Positions 15,983 through 26,929 of a stretch of 64,000 nucleotides of DNA are shown piece after piece. Every line of letters starts with the position of its first letter. Positions within the stretch are counted from its first letter, which is position 1. Made by a program: the position numbers and the translations under genes. Below the pieces are notes generated by a model. That model ran no database searches. It was not told the DNA's origin and worked only from the letters and a program-made list of their open reading frames with translations. This DNA is from Nitrospinota bacterium (GTDB taxonomy: Bacteria > Nitrospinota_A > UBA7883 > JACRLM01), in assembly GCA_016208975.1 (NCBI GenBank), contig JACQXA010000004.1:2139941-2203940 (forward strand), in the 5' to 3' direction.

Positions 15983-17017
15983 ATGAGCCATGTCAAGTTC
16001 CGCCCGCTGGGCGCCACGGGGTTGAAGGTCTCCATCCCCTGTTTTGGCGGCCTGCACCTGGCCACAAAGCTTGGCCCGCGTGAGGCTGAAAAGCTGGTCC
16101 GTTACGCCGTGGAGCGGGGCATAAACCTGTTCGACACCTCCCGCGCCTATATGGACAGCGAGGAAAAAATAGGCCGCGGGCTGGAAAATATCAGGGGCGA
16201 TATCCTGTACTGCACCAAGAGCATGCGGCGCGACGGGACGATCGTGGAAGAACTGGATGCGTCGCTGATGGCGTTGAGGACCGGTTATGTGGACATTTAC
16301 ATGTTTCACAGCGTGGACCGGGAGGAGGATTACAGGAGCGTTATCCGGCGGGCCCTGCCAGCCGTGGAACGCGCAAGGCAGGCGGGCAAGATAGGGCTAT
16401 TGGGCCTGTCCACCCACTCCCGGCGGATTCTGGAACTTTCAGCGCGGGAGGGGGTTTTCGATTGCCTGCAATTCCCCTTTAACCATGCGCACCGCGCCGG
16501 GCTTGCCGATGGGCTTGGAGATGAGATAGCCGGAAAAGGCATTGGCATATTGGCCATGAAACCCTTTGCCGGAGGGGTTTTGAACGATCCGGAGCTGGCC
16601 GTAAGTTTCATTGCGCAATACCCATGGGCCGTTCCCCTGGTAGGTTTTGAGAAAAAAGGGGAGATAGACCAGATAATAAGCCTGTTCGAAAATCCGCCCC
16701 CTTTCGATGAAAGGATGCGCGCCAGGGCCGACGCGGCAGTGGCCCGGACCGGGAGCGGATTTTGTTGCGGGTGCGAGTATTGCCAGCCCTGTCCCCAGGG
16801 CATTTCCGTGGCGGCTATCATGTATTACCCCGTGATAGAGCGGCAATATGGGCGGGAGAAGATGGACGCGGTGACGCTCCAGCGCCACTTTGAGCGGTTT
16901 GAAAACGATTGCGACCAGTGCCGCCAGTGCGAAAGCAAATGCCCATTCAGCCTGCCCATACTGGAAATGGCGCCCAGGCATCACCGGCGTTTTGTGAAAC
17001 TGATGAATGGCGGTTGA
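15983..17017 (+). CDS. Aldo/keto reductase fused to ferredoxin-type 4Fe-4S domain
   Basis: A 344-residue protein. Residues 1-240 are an aldo/keto reductase TIM barrel with the catalytic tetrad in place: D51 and Y56 (NLFDTSRAYMDSEEKIG), K79 (CTKS) and H109 (MFHSVD). Residues 260-325 hold two cysteine clusters, FCCGCEYCQPCP and CDQCRQCESKCP, of ferredoxin type. Proteins of this architecture are common next to radical SAM genes and may pass electrons between NAD(P)H and iron-sulfur clusters. Here it directly follows the radical SAM gene (6-base gap) and is the last gene of the operon, 8 bases from the convergent hybrid kinase. Confidence 0.88.
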   Translation: MSHVKFRPLGATGLKVSIPCFGGLHLATKLGPREAEKLVRYAVERGINLFDTSRAYMDSEEKIGRGLENIRGDILYCTKSMRRDGTIVEELDASLMALRTGYVDIYMFHSVDREEDYRSVIRRALPAVERARQAGKIGLLGLSTHSRRILELSAREGVFDCLQFPFNHAHRAGLADGLGDEIAGKGIGILAMKPFAGGVLNDPELAVSFIAQYPWAVPLVGFEKKGEIDQIISLFENPPPFDERMRARADAAVARTGSGFCCGCEYCQPCPQGISVAAIMYYPVIERQYGREKMDAVTLQRHFERFENDCDQCRQCESKCPFSLPILEMAPRHHRRFVKLMNGG

Positions 17018-17025
17018 GGCGCGGC

Positions 17026-19449
17026 CTAGTAGATGAACCTGCGGACGCGGGGAATGAAATCGGCGGGCTCCATGAGTTTTGAGATGAAATCGTTGGCGCC
17101 CAGCCGGAAGGCTTTCTCACGGGTTTCCATGTTGGAGTCGGACGTGACCACGATTACCGGGACGTTCTTGGTTTTGGGGGCGCCGCGCAGGCGCGTAAGC
17201 AGGTCGAACCCGCCCATCACCGGCATGAAGATGTCCATTATCACCAGGTCCGGGATAACGCTATCCATCATGTCCAGAGCCTCCTCGCCGTCGCCGGCCT
17301 CCTCGATTACCGCGTCTATCTTTTCCAGGTAGCGGCGGTAAACGGCGCGGACTATTTTCTCGTCCTCCACCAGCAGGATAAGCGGCTTTTTCACCGGGAG
17401 CGACGCTATAAACACGCTTCCCTTCCCTTTTTCCGACTCCACCGCTATGGAGCCGCCGTGGGCTTTCATGATGTCGTCGCAGTATGGAAGGCCAAGGCCG
17501 GTGCCTTTTTCGCCAGCGGTGCCAAGGGTGGAGGTCTTTATTTCATGACGGAACAGGTCGGGCGCGATCTCCGGGTTTATCCCTATGCCATTGTCCCTCA
17601 CCGCCACAGATCCCGGCTTACCCTTGGGCTGGAAAAGCTCGACAACGGATCCGGCGGGCGAAAACTTTATGGCGTTGGCGATGAGGTTTAGAAGCACCTG
17701 CGAGAAAAGCTCCGGGTCGGCGTAAATCCGCGAGCCGGGGGCCACGTTGTTGCGGATATTGATGGTTTTCTCCTCGGCCACGTATTTCATCGCCGACATG
17801 GCCGATTCAGCCAGGATGTGGGCGTCCTGGAATCTAGGCTGGGGGGTAATGGCGCCGGTCTTCAAACGGCTTATGTCCAGCAGTTCGTTGATCATCTGTA
17901 TGATCCGCTCGCCGCTCTTGCCTATGTGCCACAGCATCTCCCGGTGTTTTACCATAAGGTTCTGGCCCGCCTCGCGGTTGATGAGGTTTAGCAGGCCCAC
18001 CATGGAGGTGAGGGGCGACTTCAGGTCGTGCGCCACAAGCGACACGAACTTGTCTTTCAACCGGGTGGCTTCCTCCGCCGTTTCCTTGGCCTTTATAAGC
18101 TCTTCCTCCGAGGCTTTCCGCTGGTTGATGTCAATCATCGCGCCGCGCAATGACACGGGCTTGCCCTCCACGCGGGTGACGGTGACGATGTCCCGGAACC
18201 AGACGGGCTGGCCGTTGGAGTTCATGAAACGGTACTCCAGGTCGTGGTCGAGCCCCTTGCCGGCGGCGGTCATGGAATATTCCACGGCGCGGGCCCTGTC
18301 GTCCGGATGGATATGGTTTTTCCAGAAATCCAGCTCGCTCCATTTTTTTATGGGATAGCCCAGGATCTCCACGGCCTGGTTGCTGACGAAGGTGAACTGC
18401 CTGGATTGAGGATCCGCCTCCCAGGAGATAAGGCGCACTCCTTCCACCAGGAGCTTGTAGCGTTCCTGGCTTTTTAACAGCGCCTCCTGGGCCACGGCCC
18501 GTTCCCTGGCCTCAAGCTTCAGCCTCTGGTTGGCGCTCATAAGTTCCGAAGTGCGGCTGGTTACGCGGGTTTCCATCTCAGCCTGGGCGTTGGCCAGTTC
18601 CATTTCCGCTTCCTTCAGCTGGGTGATGTCCACCGCGAAGGCAATGACCCCTTTTATGATGCCCTCCCTGTCTTTGTAGGGGACCTTGTCTATCTTCACC
18701 CACCGGGAGCGCCCCTCTTTGCGGATGGTGGTGATGATGTTAGTCTTCGGCTGGCCGGTTATCATCACCTCCAGGTCGTCCAGGCGGAACCTCTCGGCGT
18801 CTTCCGGCGGGAAAATATCGAAGGATGTTTTTTGTAACACCTGGGCCCGGCCGGCGCCGATGAAATCCAGGAACGCCTTGTTGGCGCGCACTATCCGGTT
18901 TTCCCTGTCCTTGAATATCACCATGGCGGGGATGGCGTTGAGTATTGTCTCCAGCTGTTCTTCCTGCGCCTGCCACAATTCCTCGGCGGCGCGTTTGGCG
19001 GCCAGGGCCGTATTTCGTTCGGTAATGTCCCTGGCGATGGAAATAACTGTTTGCTTTCCATCCATGTCAAAAATATGGGAGCTTACCTCAACGGGTATTT
19101 TGCGGCCGCTTTTCGCCTTGTGGATCCATTCGATCCTGAGGGACTTTTTCTCCATGAATTCGGCCATTACCGTTTTCAGGTTTACGGTTGGCGAGTCCAT
19201 CCCGGAGATGTCCGCCACGGTCAGGCCCATAAACTCGCCGCGGCTGTATTCAAGCCTGTGGACGGCCACGTCGTTTACGTCTATGAATGGGCCGGGGGAA
19301 CCGTCTTCTAAAAGGTGATAGACGAAGATGGCGTCGTTGACGCTGTTGAACAGGAGGCGGTACCAGTCATCGCCCGCCAAAGCTTCCTTTGGTGGCTCTT
19401 GCCCGGCGCCTTTGAAAGCCGGTTTGGATATCTGGTCCAGTCCGTTCAT
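17026..19449 (-). CDS. Hybrid sensor histidine kinase, PAS-PAS-PAS-HisKA-HATPase-REC
   Basis: About 807 residues when started at the ATG at 19449; a TTG at 19497 would add 16. Three PAS domains (about 30-140, 170-290, 335-450), a dimerisation domain with H-box VAHDLKSPL near residue 475, an ATPase domain with N-box LLNLIANAIKF near 590 and DNGIGI, and a C-terminal receiver with phospho-acceptor Asp in LVIMDIFMPVMGG near 738. There is no membrane segment, so the sensor is cytoplasmic and likely senses redox state or a small ligand. No response regulator is adjacent, so its output is unknown. It faces the peptide operon tail to tail. Confidence 0.9.
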   Translation of the reverse strand: MNGLDQISKPAFKGAGQEPPKEALAGDDWYRLLFNSVNDAIFVYHLLEDGSPGPFIDVNDVAVHRLEYSRGEFMGLTVADISGMDSPTVNLKTVMAEFMEKKSLRIEWIHKAKSGRKIPVEVSSHIFDMDGKQTVISIARDITERNTALAAKRAAEELWQAQEEQLETILNAIPAMVIFKDRENRIVRANKAFLDFIGAGRAQVLQKTSFDIFPPEDAERFRLDDLEVMITGQPKTNIITTIRKEGRSRWVKIDKVPYKDREGIIKGVIAFAVDITQLKEAEMELANAQAEMETRVTSRTSELMSANQRLKLEARERAVAQEALLKSQERYKLLVEGVRLISWEADPQSRQFTFVSNQAVEILGYPIKKWSELDFWKNHIHPDDRARAVEYSMTAAGKGLDHDLEYRFMNSNGQPVWFRDIVTVTRVEGKPVSLRGAMIDINQRKASEEELIKAKETAEEATRLKDKFVSLVAHDLKSPLTSMVGLLNLINREAGQNLMVKHREMLWHIGKSGERIIQMINELLDISRLKTGAITPQPRFQDAHILAESAMSAMKYVAEEKTINIRNNVAPGSRIYADPELFSQVLLNLIANAIKFSPAGSVVELFQPKGKPGSVAVRDNGIGINPEIAPDLFRHEIKTSTLGTAGEKGTGLGLPYCDDIMKAHGGSIAVESEKGKGSVFIASLPVKKPLILLVEDEKIVRAVYRRYLEKIDAVIEEAGDGEEALDMMDSVIPDLVIMDIFMPVMGGFDLLTRLRGAPKTKNVPVIVVTSDSNMETREKAFRLGANDFISKLMEPADFIPRVRRFIY

Positions 19450-19634
19450 TAAAAGCCGCTTACCCCAGAGTTTGCCCTGTAAATTTGGATGCGACAATGG
19501 AAAACCGCTTCCTTAATTATAGTCCAATTTCCGTAGTTTTACCGGGGCTGGCGCATGTATGTTTTGACGGATGGGAGGTTGGGGGTTTTTACAATATAAT
19601 TGGTGGTGTATTAAACAGGAAAGCCGGGAGGAAA

Positions 19635-20543
19635 ATGATAATAGACGCCCACGTCCATCTGGTAACCATGTCCATGATCCTTTCCGCCCAAAAAAAATGG
19701 GACAGGGTGAAGCCGGGCATCATGGAGAGGGCCATCGCCCATGGCAGGGCGTTGATCAAGCGGGAAACGCTGACGTTCCTCAAGTCGGTCTCCATCCCGG
19801 CCCTCGCCCATATGTGGCTGGAACAAATGGACAAGAACGGGGTGGATAAGGCGCTGTTCCTGCCCATCAGGGGCGAAGGCTTATCGGAGCTGGATGAATT
19901 CATAAGCCTGGCGCCTGACAGGTTTAAAGGTTATGTCTTCCTGGACGACCCGGTAAAGAAGAGCTCCCAGGCGGTTCTGCGCCGGTGGCTTGCGACTGGC
20001 CGGTTCCGGGGGCTGAAACTTTATCCATCCCTGCAAATGATTTCGGCGGCGGACAAACGGCTGTTCCCGCTGTACGATATTTGCGCGGAATATTCCGCTC
20101 CTGTCTTGATGCATTTTGGTATCACACACGCGCCGGTGTCCGACTACCGGTTCACAAACCCCCTGGACATCCAGTATCCTTCCAAGCTCTTTCCGGACAC
20201 CCAGTTTATGATCGCCCATTTCGGAGCCGGGTTTTTCCGGGAGATACTTCTGCTGGGGTTCCATTCGGAGAATATCCATCTGGACACCTCCGGAACCAAC
20301 AACTGGCGGTTGTTTCTTCCTTCGGTGATGGGGCTGGACGGGATTTTCAAACGGGCTATCGAGGTTTATGGCTGTCAAAGGATCCTTTTCGGCACCGACA
20401 GCGTTTTGAACGGCGTGGCGGGATACCGTCAATTCGTGCTGGATGAGCAGGCGAAGGTTTTGAAAGCCATAAAGCTTAAGAAAAACGACCAGGCGCTTAT
20501 CATGGGCGGTAACGCCCAACGGCTTTTCAACCTGGACAAGTGA
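19635..20543 (+). CDS. Metal-dependent amidohydrolase (TIM-barrel, amidohydrolase-2 type)
   Basis: A 302-residue protein. I start it at the ATG of MIIDAHVHLV, with GGGAGG eight bases upstream; the frame is open for 50 codons more, but that part looks non-coding. DAHVH is the metal-binding HxH at the first strand. Later HFGITHAP, FMIAHFGAGF and FGTDSVLNG give the other His and the final Asp of the amidohydrolase-2 set, and the final helix GGNAQRLFNL is typical. Such enzymes are hydrolases or decarboxylases of small organic acids; the substrate cannot be told. The YyaL-like gene follows after 7 bases. Confidence 0.8.
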   Translation: MIIDAHVHLVTMSMILSAQKKWDRVKPGIMERAIAHGRALIKRETLTFLKSVSIPALAHMWLEQMDKNGVDKALFLPIRGEGLSELDEFISLAPDRFKGYVFLDDPVKKSSQAVLRRWLATGRFRGLKLYPSLQMISAADKRLFPLYDICAEYSAPVLMHFGITHAPVSDYRFTNPLDIQYPSKLFPDTQFMIAHFGAGFFREILLLGFHSENIHLDTSGTNNWRLFLPSVMGLDGIFKRAIEVYGCQRILFGTDSVLNGVAGYRQFVLDEQAKVLKAIKLKKNDQALIMGGNAQRLFNLDK

Positions 20544-20550
20544 CGCGCAC

Positions 20551-22611
20551 TTGAAAAAAACACTAATACTGGCGCTGGCCATGGCCATTACGGCCAATCC
20601 GGCTCCGGCCCGGGCCGGGCAGGATGGCCCGGCGGGCGCGTTCTACACAAAAGCCGTTACTTACGGCTCCATAAAGTGGTATCCATGGGATGGCGATACT
20701 TTCAAAGCCGCCCGCGCCGTTGGGAAACCCTTGCTTATATATATCGGCCAATACTCATGCGAAACCTGCCTGGATACCATTGTCAAACTATCAGGCGAAC
20801 CGGAGTTCGCCCAGCTTGTTAATGGGAGCTTTACTCCGGTACTGGTAGATAGCCTTGAACAGCCCCACGTAACCCAGTTTTACCTGCAATATTTCCAGAT
20901 AACGCTTCGGGAGAGCGGTTGGCCCATGCTGGTGTTCGCCACGCCGGATGGGACGCCGTTCATGGGGTCTGGTTCCTCTTTTGCGCCCCCCGGCGCCATG
21001 CATATGGACATGGCCCGAAAAGCCTTGGTCGTTTTTAACGAGGACAAACGCAAGATAAACGGTAATACCGCCGTGCTCCGGGAAGCCTATCAGCGGTTGA
21101 ACGGGATATCGGCTATCCACGCCAAACCTGGCGCCGTGAAACCGGATATCCTGGAGGAGACCCGCGCCCGGCATGACGCTACATGGGGCGGGTTCGGCCA
21201 GGGCGTAAAATTCCCGCAAGCTGTTCTTCTCCGCCATATCCTGTCCAATCCGGACAGCGCGCCGGAAGACATCCTGATGGTAAAAAGCGATGTGGACGCC
21301 ATGCTTTCATCTCCTTTGCGGGACCCCATTGGCGGCGGTTTTTTCCGTTACGCCAGGACCCGGGAGTGGGACTGGCCGGAACCGGAAAAGAACATGGCCC
21401 TCAACGCTGGGATGGTTAACCTGTTACTGGATGTTTACCGCGTCACAAAGGACAATGTATATCTGGCTTTCGCGGTGGAGACGGCCCAGTTCATGCTCCG
21501 GGAGTCCTACCGCCCCGGTGGAGGTTTCCGGGCGTCCCAACATTCCGCCGGAGGGGCGTATTACAAATGGACAGCAGACGGGCTGTTAAACGCCCTGGGC
21601 GGGGCGGATGGCCCATGGGCCGTAGATATGTTCGGGATGAGCGGCGCTGAAGGGCCGGCCTATCCACGCTTCGCTTCATGGAAAAGCGGGGAAGAGAATG
21701 ATCCGGCGCAAAGGATGGAACGCGTTAAAAGCGTCTTGCTGGCCAAAAGAGGTCAAACCCTGGCGCCGGACATTGAACATGTAATGGTAACTTCATGGTC
21801 GGCGCTGGCCGCGTCGGCGCTGGTCAACATGTACACGGCCACAAGCGCCGAAAAATATTTGATTCCGGCGGTCCGCACCTATGAGTCCATCGAAAGCCAT
21901 ATGAAAAGCGGAGCCATTTTGCCCCATCTGGTGGACGACAAGGGGAAGAGTGGCGGTGGCGCGTTCTTAGAAGATTATTCAGCGTTCATGGCTCTGGCGC
22001 TGGATTTATATGAGGCCACGGGTGGAAAGGCATATCTGGCCATGGCGCGGAAAATGGCAATGGAAAGCGAGAAACTGTTCTTGGCGGATGGGGGAGGGTT
22101 GTTGATAGCCGCAGTGGACGCGGATGTTCCACTCACCCGGCAAAAAAGCTTTCTGGATGGGGCCGCTCCGGCCCCGGGGGGGCTTATGGCCCAGAATTAC
22201 GCACGGCTTTACGGGTTCACAGGCCTGGTAAAATATTCCGAAAAAGCCGCCAGCGCCTCGGCGGATGGACTTAGGCTGTACGGCCTGGCCCCGCTGGCCG
22301 TGGCATCTTACGCCCAAGGGGCCATGATGGCCAAAGAAGGCGCAATGCTTTCAATCAGCTTGTCGGGCTCAGTTAACGACCCCGAATATTGGGCCGTGTT
22401 GGGGGAATTGCGGCAGGCGCCCATATTCAACAAGGTCATCATGACATCACCCAAACAAAGCGGGCCGGTGACGATGGAGGCCAGGCGCGCCGGAAACATA
22501 AAAACGATCACGGGCCCGCAAGCCATCCGTGAAATGGTAGAATCGGAAACGTTAAAATTTAAACAATTCGAAAAGTTATGGACAGCGACAAAGGACTCTC
22601 CGTTGAAATAG
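20551..22611 (+). CDS. Exported YyaL/SPATA20-like protein (DUF255 plus alpha/alpha barrel)
   Basis: A 686-residue protein of the DUF255 family. The TTG start at 20551 is chosen because it gives a clean signal peptide (KKTLILALAMAITANPAPARA). A thioredoxin-like domain (about 35-165) has YIGQYSCETCLDT and a SGWPMLVFATPDGTPF segment; the rest resembles a six-hairpin alpha/alpha barrel (WGGFGQGVKFPQ, FFRYARTREWDWPEPEKN). Most YyaL-type proteins have a CHWCH-like motif and no signal peptide, so CETC and export are unusual. Function of the family is unclear. It overlaps the ApaG gene by 34 bases. Confidence 0.78.
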   Translation: MKKTLILALAMAITANPAPARAGQDGPAGAFYTKAVTYGSIKWYPWDGDTFKAARAVGKPLLIYIGQYSCETCLDTIVKLSGEPEFAQLVNGSFTPVLVDSLEQPHVTQFYLQYFQITLRESGWPMLVFATPDGTPFMGSGSSFAPPGAMHMDMARKALVVFNEDKRKINGNTAVLREAYQRLNGISAIHAKPGAVKPDILEETRARHDATWGGFGQGVKFPQAVLLRHILSNPDSAPEDILMVKSDVDAMLSSPLRDPIGGGFFRYARTREWDWPEPEKNMALNAGMVNLLLDVYRVTKDNVYLAFAVETAQFMLRESYRPGGGFRASQHSAGGAYYKWTADGLLNALGGADGPWAVDMFGMSGAEGPAYPRFASWKSGEENDPAQRMERVKSVLLAKRGQTLAPDIEHVMVTSWSALAASALVNMYTATSAEKYLIPAVRTYESIESHMKSGAILPHLVDDKGKSGGGAFLEDYSAFMALALDLYEATGGKAYLAMARKMAMESEKLFLADGGGLLIAAVDADVPLTRQKSFLDGAAPAPGGLMAQNYARLYGFTGLVKYSEKAASASADGLRLYGLAPLAVASYAQGAMMAKEGAMLSISLSGSVNDPEYWAVLGELRQAPIFNKVIMTSPKQSGPVTMEARRAGNIKTITGPQAIREMVESETLKFKQFEKLWTATKDSPLK

Positions 22612-22991
22612 TAAAGCTTGAAAAGCTTCCCGACGACCGGGTTCCCGCTCCTTACAAGGGCGGATTCGCCTATACCATAAAGATCATCAACAAGAGCGGC
22701 GTTACGGTCCAGCTTCTGGGCCGGAAATGGATGATAAAGCAGGCCGACGGTTCGGTGGAGACAGTGGAGGGGGACGGCGTGGTGGGCGCCCAGCCTGTGA
22801 TCGCGCATAACGGGGAGCATGTTTACACCAGCTATTGCCTCCTGCACGGTACGCACGGGGCCATGTGGGGGTTTTATTTCGGGCGTGACCTGGAGGACAA
22901 TCCCGTGATGTGGCGGATACCGAAATTCGAGATGCGGATGGAGGCCCGAAGCGGATTCGGCCCGGAAGACGGGCTGGACGAAGCCCCATAG
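22578..22991 (+). CDS. apaG: ApaG domain protein
   Basis: A 137-residue ApaG protein with the fibronectin-like fold: YTIKIINKSGVTVQLLGRKWMI, EGDGVVGAQPVI, then TSYCLLHGTHGAMWGFY. The length is close to the E. coli protein. ApaG is linked to cation tolerance and to nucleotide polyphosphate (Ap4A) metabolism with ApaH, which is not present here. The start lies within the end of the YyaL-like gene (34-base overlap), so translation is probably coupled. Confidence 0.88.
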   Translation: MDSDKGLSVEIVKLEKLPDDRVPAPYKGGFAYTIKIINKSGVTVQLLGRKWMIKQADGSVETVEGDGVVGAQPVIAHNGEHVYTSYCLLHGTHGAMWGFYFGRDLEDNPVMWRIPKFEMRMEARSGFGPEDGLDEAP

Positions 22992-23019
22992 CATCGCGCA
23001 TGGCTACTTTTATTAATGA

Positions 23020-24390
<1,371 letters not shown>

Positions 24391-24408
24391 TAGGGTGGTT
24401 CTTTAAGG

Positions 24409-24750
24409 ATGATGGACAGGAAACCCTGGTTTCTTTTCGCAGTATCGGTGGTGTATTTCCTTTTGGTTACGATAGCCGCCCGGTACAAAGAGAACGGGTT
24501 TAATGACATAAACCGCTTATCCACCGCCATAGCGGAGGTTAGGGAAAAGATAACCGGGGTCACCGAAGAAAACGGCCTTTATGTTAAAGAGCTGGCCCAG
24601 ATAACCGCCAGCGACGAATATGTTGAGGCCATCGCCCGGGAAAGCCTGGGGGTGGTAAAGCCCGGCGAGGTGGTTTACGAATTCGTGGATATTGAGAAGA
24701 TAGCAGGCCACCAGCCGGTAAATGAGACGGCGGGGGAACCGTCTGAATAA
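24409..24750 (+). CDS. ftsB: Cell-division protein FtsB/DivIC family
   Basis: A 113-residue protein with one N-terminal membrane segment (PWFLFAVSVVYFLLVTIA), a periplasmic coiled coil, and the ending SDEYVEAIARESLGVVKPGEVVYEF that marks septum-formation initiators. FtsB with FtsL and FtsQ links early and late divisome proteins. It directly follows enolase, as in many Gram-negative bacteria. Translation may begin at either of two adjacent ATGs (24409 or 24412). Confidence 0.88.
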   Translation: MMDRKPWFLFAVSVVYFLLVTIAARYKENGFNDINRLSTAIAEVREKITGVTEENGLYVKELAQITASDEYVEAIARESLGVVKPGEVVYEFVDIEKIAGHQPVNETAGEPSE

Positions 24751-24889
24751 CGCCCGGCTTTAAGTGGCGGTCCATTCTCTGGCCTGTAGCGAGGGAAACG
24801 TAAAGCGGCCCGGCCTTTTACGGGAAAAAGGCTATTTTGTGCCATGGGCGCGAAAAAACTACCGGTTTCAGTGGAAATAAGTAATAATC

Positions 24890-24921
24890 AGGTTCCATAG
24901 TCTGTGGCTACTTGGGAACCT
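24890..24921. promoter_or_regulatory. Inverted repeat in the gap before the c-heme chemoreceptor
   Basis: AGGTTCC (24890-24896) and GGAACCT (24915-24921) form a 7-bp stem with an 18-base loop. There is no T run. It may be a regulatory site for the chemoreceptor gene about 80 bases downstream or a weak end signal for ftsB. Confidence 0.3.
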
Positions 24922-25003
24922 TTCCGCATTTCCGCGCCTGATTCCCGGCGCCATTTTTTCGTTCATGGGCGTTTTCGTTCTTTATTTTTGCGACTTTGAA
25001 TAA

Positions 25004-26725
25004 ATGAAGGAATTGCTGAAGAACCTGCTGGCGCTAAAAGCCCATACTTTAAGCGTAAAGCTTTCCATCCTGATGGGCATCCTTTTCCTCATTTTCTCCC
25101 TTTTTAACATATTAACCTACGCGTACAAGCAAAAAGAGCAGGCTATTTTCGAAGCCGAAACCAACGCCAGATCCATCGCAAATACGGTATTAAGCTCCCT
25201 CAACTCCATGATGGAGCAGGGGAGCATAGACCAGCGGGGGCTTTTCATAGACCTTCTGAAGAAAACCAGTGAAGGGTTGGATGAAATAAGGGTTTTCCGG
25301 AGCCACTCTGTGGTGAAGCAATTCGGCGAAGGACTGCCCGGCGAGGCGCCGGTTGACGAGATTGACCGGAGGGTGCTTGAGACCGGCAAACCGGAATTCC
25401 ATTTGGTCGGGGAAATGGGCCACATGAAACTGAGGGCCGTGGTGCCATTTCTGATAACCGACAACCGTGGCGGGATTAACTGCCTTAACTGCCATGATGG
25501 CAGGGCCGGGGACGTTAACGGAGCCATAAGCATGGTGATAAGCCTGGAAGAGGCGGAAAAGCTTGGATTGTCGGATATCATAAAGACATCTTTCTTCCAC
25601 CTGATCGAGCTTATCATCCTGCTTACGATGGTGCTATATATCATATACAGGGTTGTGCTTACGCCTTTGGGCAAGATAACCCATATGATAGAAGAGCTGG
25701 GCCGGGGCAACCTGCACGACAGGCTGGACATCAACAGGAAAGACGAGATGGGCCAGATGGCCAAGGTTATGAACCAGTTCGCCGACAATTTAAAACACGA
25801 GGTGGTGGCGGCGTTCGACAAGCTGGCGGAGGGGGATTTCACCTTCGAGGCCAAAGGCGTTATCCGCGACGGGCTAAGGGTGACCAACGAAAACCTGAAC
25901 CGCCTGATCGCTCAGATTAACGCCGCCGGGGAGAAGATAGCATTCTCGTCGGTGCAGGTGCTGTCTTCCAGCGAATCGCTGGCCTCCGGCGCGCAGGAGC
26001 AGGCCGGCTCCATAGAGCAGATAACCCATATCATGGAGCAGATGCGTTCCAAGATCGGCATAACGGCGGAAAACGCCATGGAAGCCAACAGGCTTATGAC
26101 CACAGCCAAAGAAGCCGCTGTGAACGGCAACCGCCAGATGGAAGAAATGGTGGGCGCCATGGCGCGCATTGTGGAGTCTGGCCAGAGCATATCCAAGATC
26201 ATCAAGGTGATAGACGAAATAGCGTTCCAGACAAACCTTCTGGCGCTCAACGCGGCGGTGGAAGCGGCCCGGGCCGGAAGGCACGGCAAGGGCTTCGCCG
26301 TGGTGGCAGAGCAAGTGCGAAACCTGGCCGCCAGGAGCGCCAAGGCCGCCAAGGAGACCGAGGAGCTTATCGAAAGCTCCGTTGCCAACTCCAGGAATGG
26401 CGCTCAGATAGCTTCCAAGACCGCAGGCGCTCTCAACGAGATCGTGGAGTCGGTAGGGAAAGTCACCGGCTTGGTGGAAAACATCGCCCACGCCTCCGGC
26501 GAACAGGCCGAAGGGATAAACGTGGCCAACGAAGGGGTTACACGGATAGACCGGGTGACCCAGCAAAACGCATCCATCGCCAGCGAAACCACCGAGGAGG
26601 CCGAAAAACTGGCGGCCCAGGTGGTGGAGCTGAGGAAGATGCTCTCCCGCTTCAGGCTTAAGAGCTTGCCCCACGGCCAGCCTGGCAATCAACAGCAGGT
26701 TAGAAGGCTCCCTCCGGCCCGCTAA
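25004..26725 (+). CDS. Methyl-accepting chemotaxis protein with periplasmic c-type heme motif
   Basis: A 573-residue transducer. TM1 is about residues 18-40 and TM2 about 195-216. The periplasmic sensor contains INCLNCHDG, a CxxCH motif (C160, C163, H164), so it probably carries one covalent heme; the layout resembles the Tll0287-like/DUF3365 heme sensors. HAMP follows at about 217-270, then a signalling domain with tip [20 protein letters not shown]. It should report redox potential, oxygen or NO to the Che system. It lacks the acidic tail of the other transducer. A fold-back element follows 34 bases after the stop. Confidence 0.9.
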   Translation: MKELLKNLLALKAHTLSVKLSILMGILFLIFSLFNILTYAYKQKEQAIFEAETNARSIANTVLSSLNSMMEQGSIDQRGLFIDLLKKTSEGLDEIRVFRSHSVVKQFGEGLPGEAPVDEIDRRVLETGKPEFHLVGEMGHMKLRAVVPFLITDNRGGINCLNCHDGRAGDVNGAISMVISLEEAEKLGLSDIIKTSFFHLIELIILLTMVLYIIYRVVLTPLGKITHMIEELGRGNLHDRLDINRKDEMGQMAKVMNQFADNLKHEVVAAFDKLAEGDFTFEAKGVIRDGLRVTNENLNRLIAQINAAGEKIAFSSVQVLSSSESLASGAQEQAGSIEQITHIMEQMRSKIGITAENAMEANRLMTTAKEAAVNGNRQMEEMVGAMARIVESGQSISKIIKVIDEIAFQTNLLALNAAVEAARAGRHGKGFAVVAEQVRNLAARSAKAAKETEELIESSVANSRNGAQIASKTAGALNEIVESVGKVTGLVENIAHASGEQAEGINVANEGVTRIDRVTQQNASIASETTEEAEKLAAQVVELRKMLSRFRLKSLPHGQPGNQQQVRRLPPAR

Positions 26726-26759
26726 AGGCGGAGTTACCCTCCATTCTTAAAGTGGGGTA

Positions 26760-26902
26760 GTGTCTCAGTTTGAAAGTACAGGGGAGATTCTTCACTTACG
26801 CTCAGAATGACAATATAACAGCCGTTGATAACATTGTCATCCTGAGCGAAGCGCAAGCGAAGTGAAGGATCTGTCTATTATTTGAGATTCAAACTGGGAC
26901 AC
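26760..26902. mobile_element. 143-bp fold-back (MITE-like) element, copy 2
   Basis: Left end GTGTCTCAGTTTGAA, right end TTCAAACTGGGACAC: the terminal repeats pair at 14 of 15 positions, with one T-G mismatch that would still pair in RNA. Interior is nearly identical to copies 1 and 3. It stands between the c-heme chemoreceptor and the small gene at 26930, whose start is only 27 bases away, so the element may provide or disturb that gene's promoter. Confidence 0.8.
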
Positions 26903-26929
26903 CACCTAAAATGGACTATGCTGTAAGGT

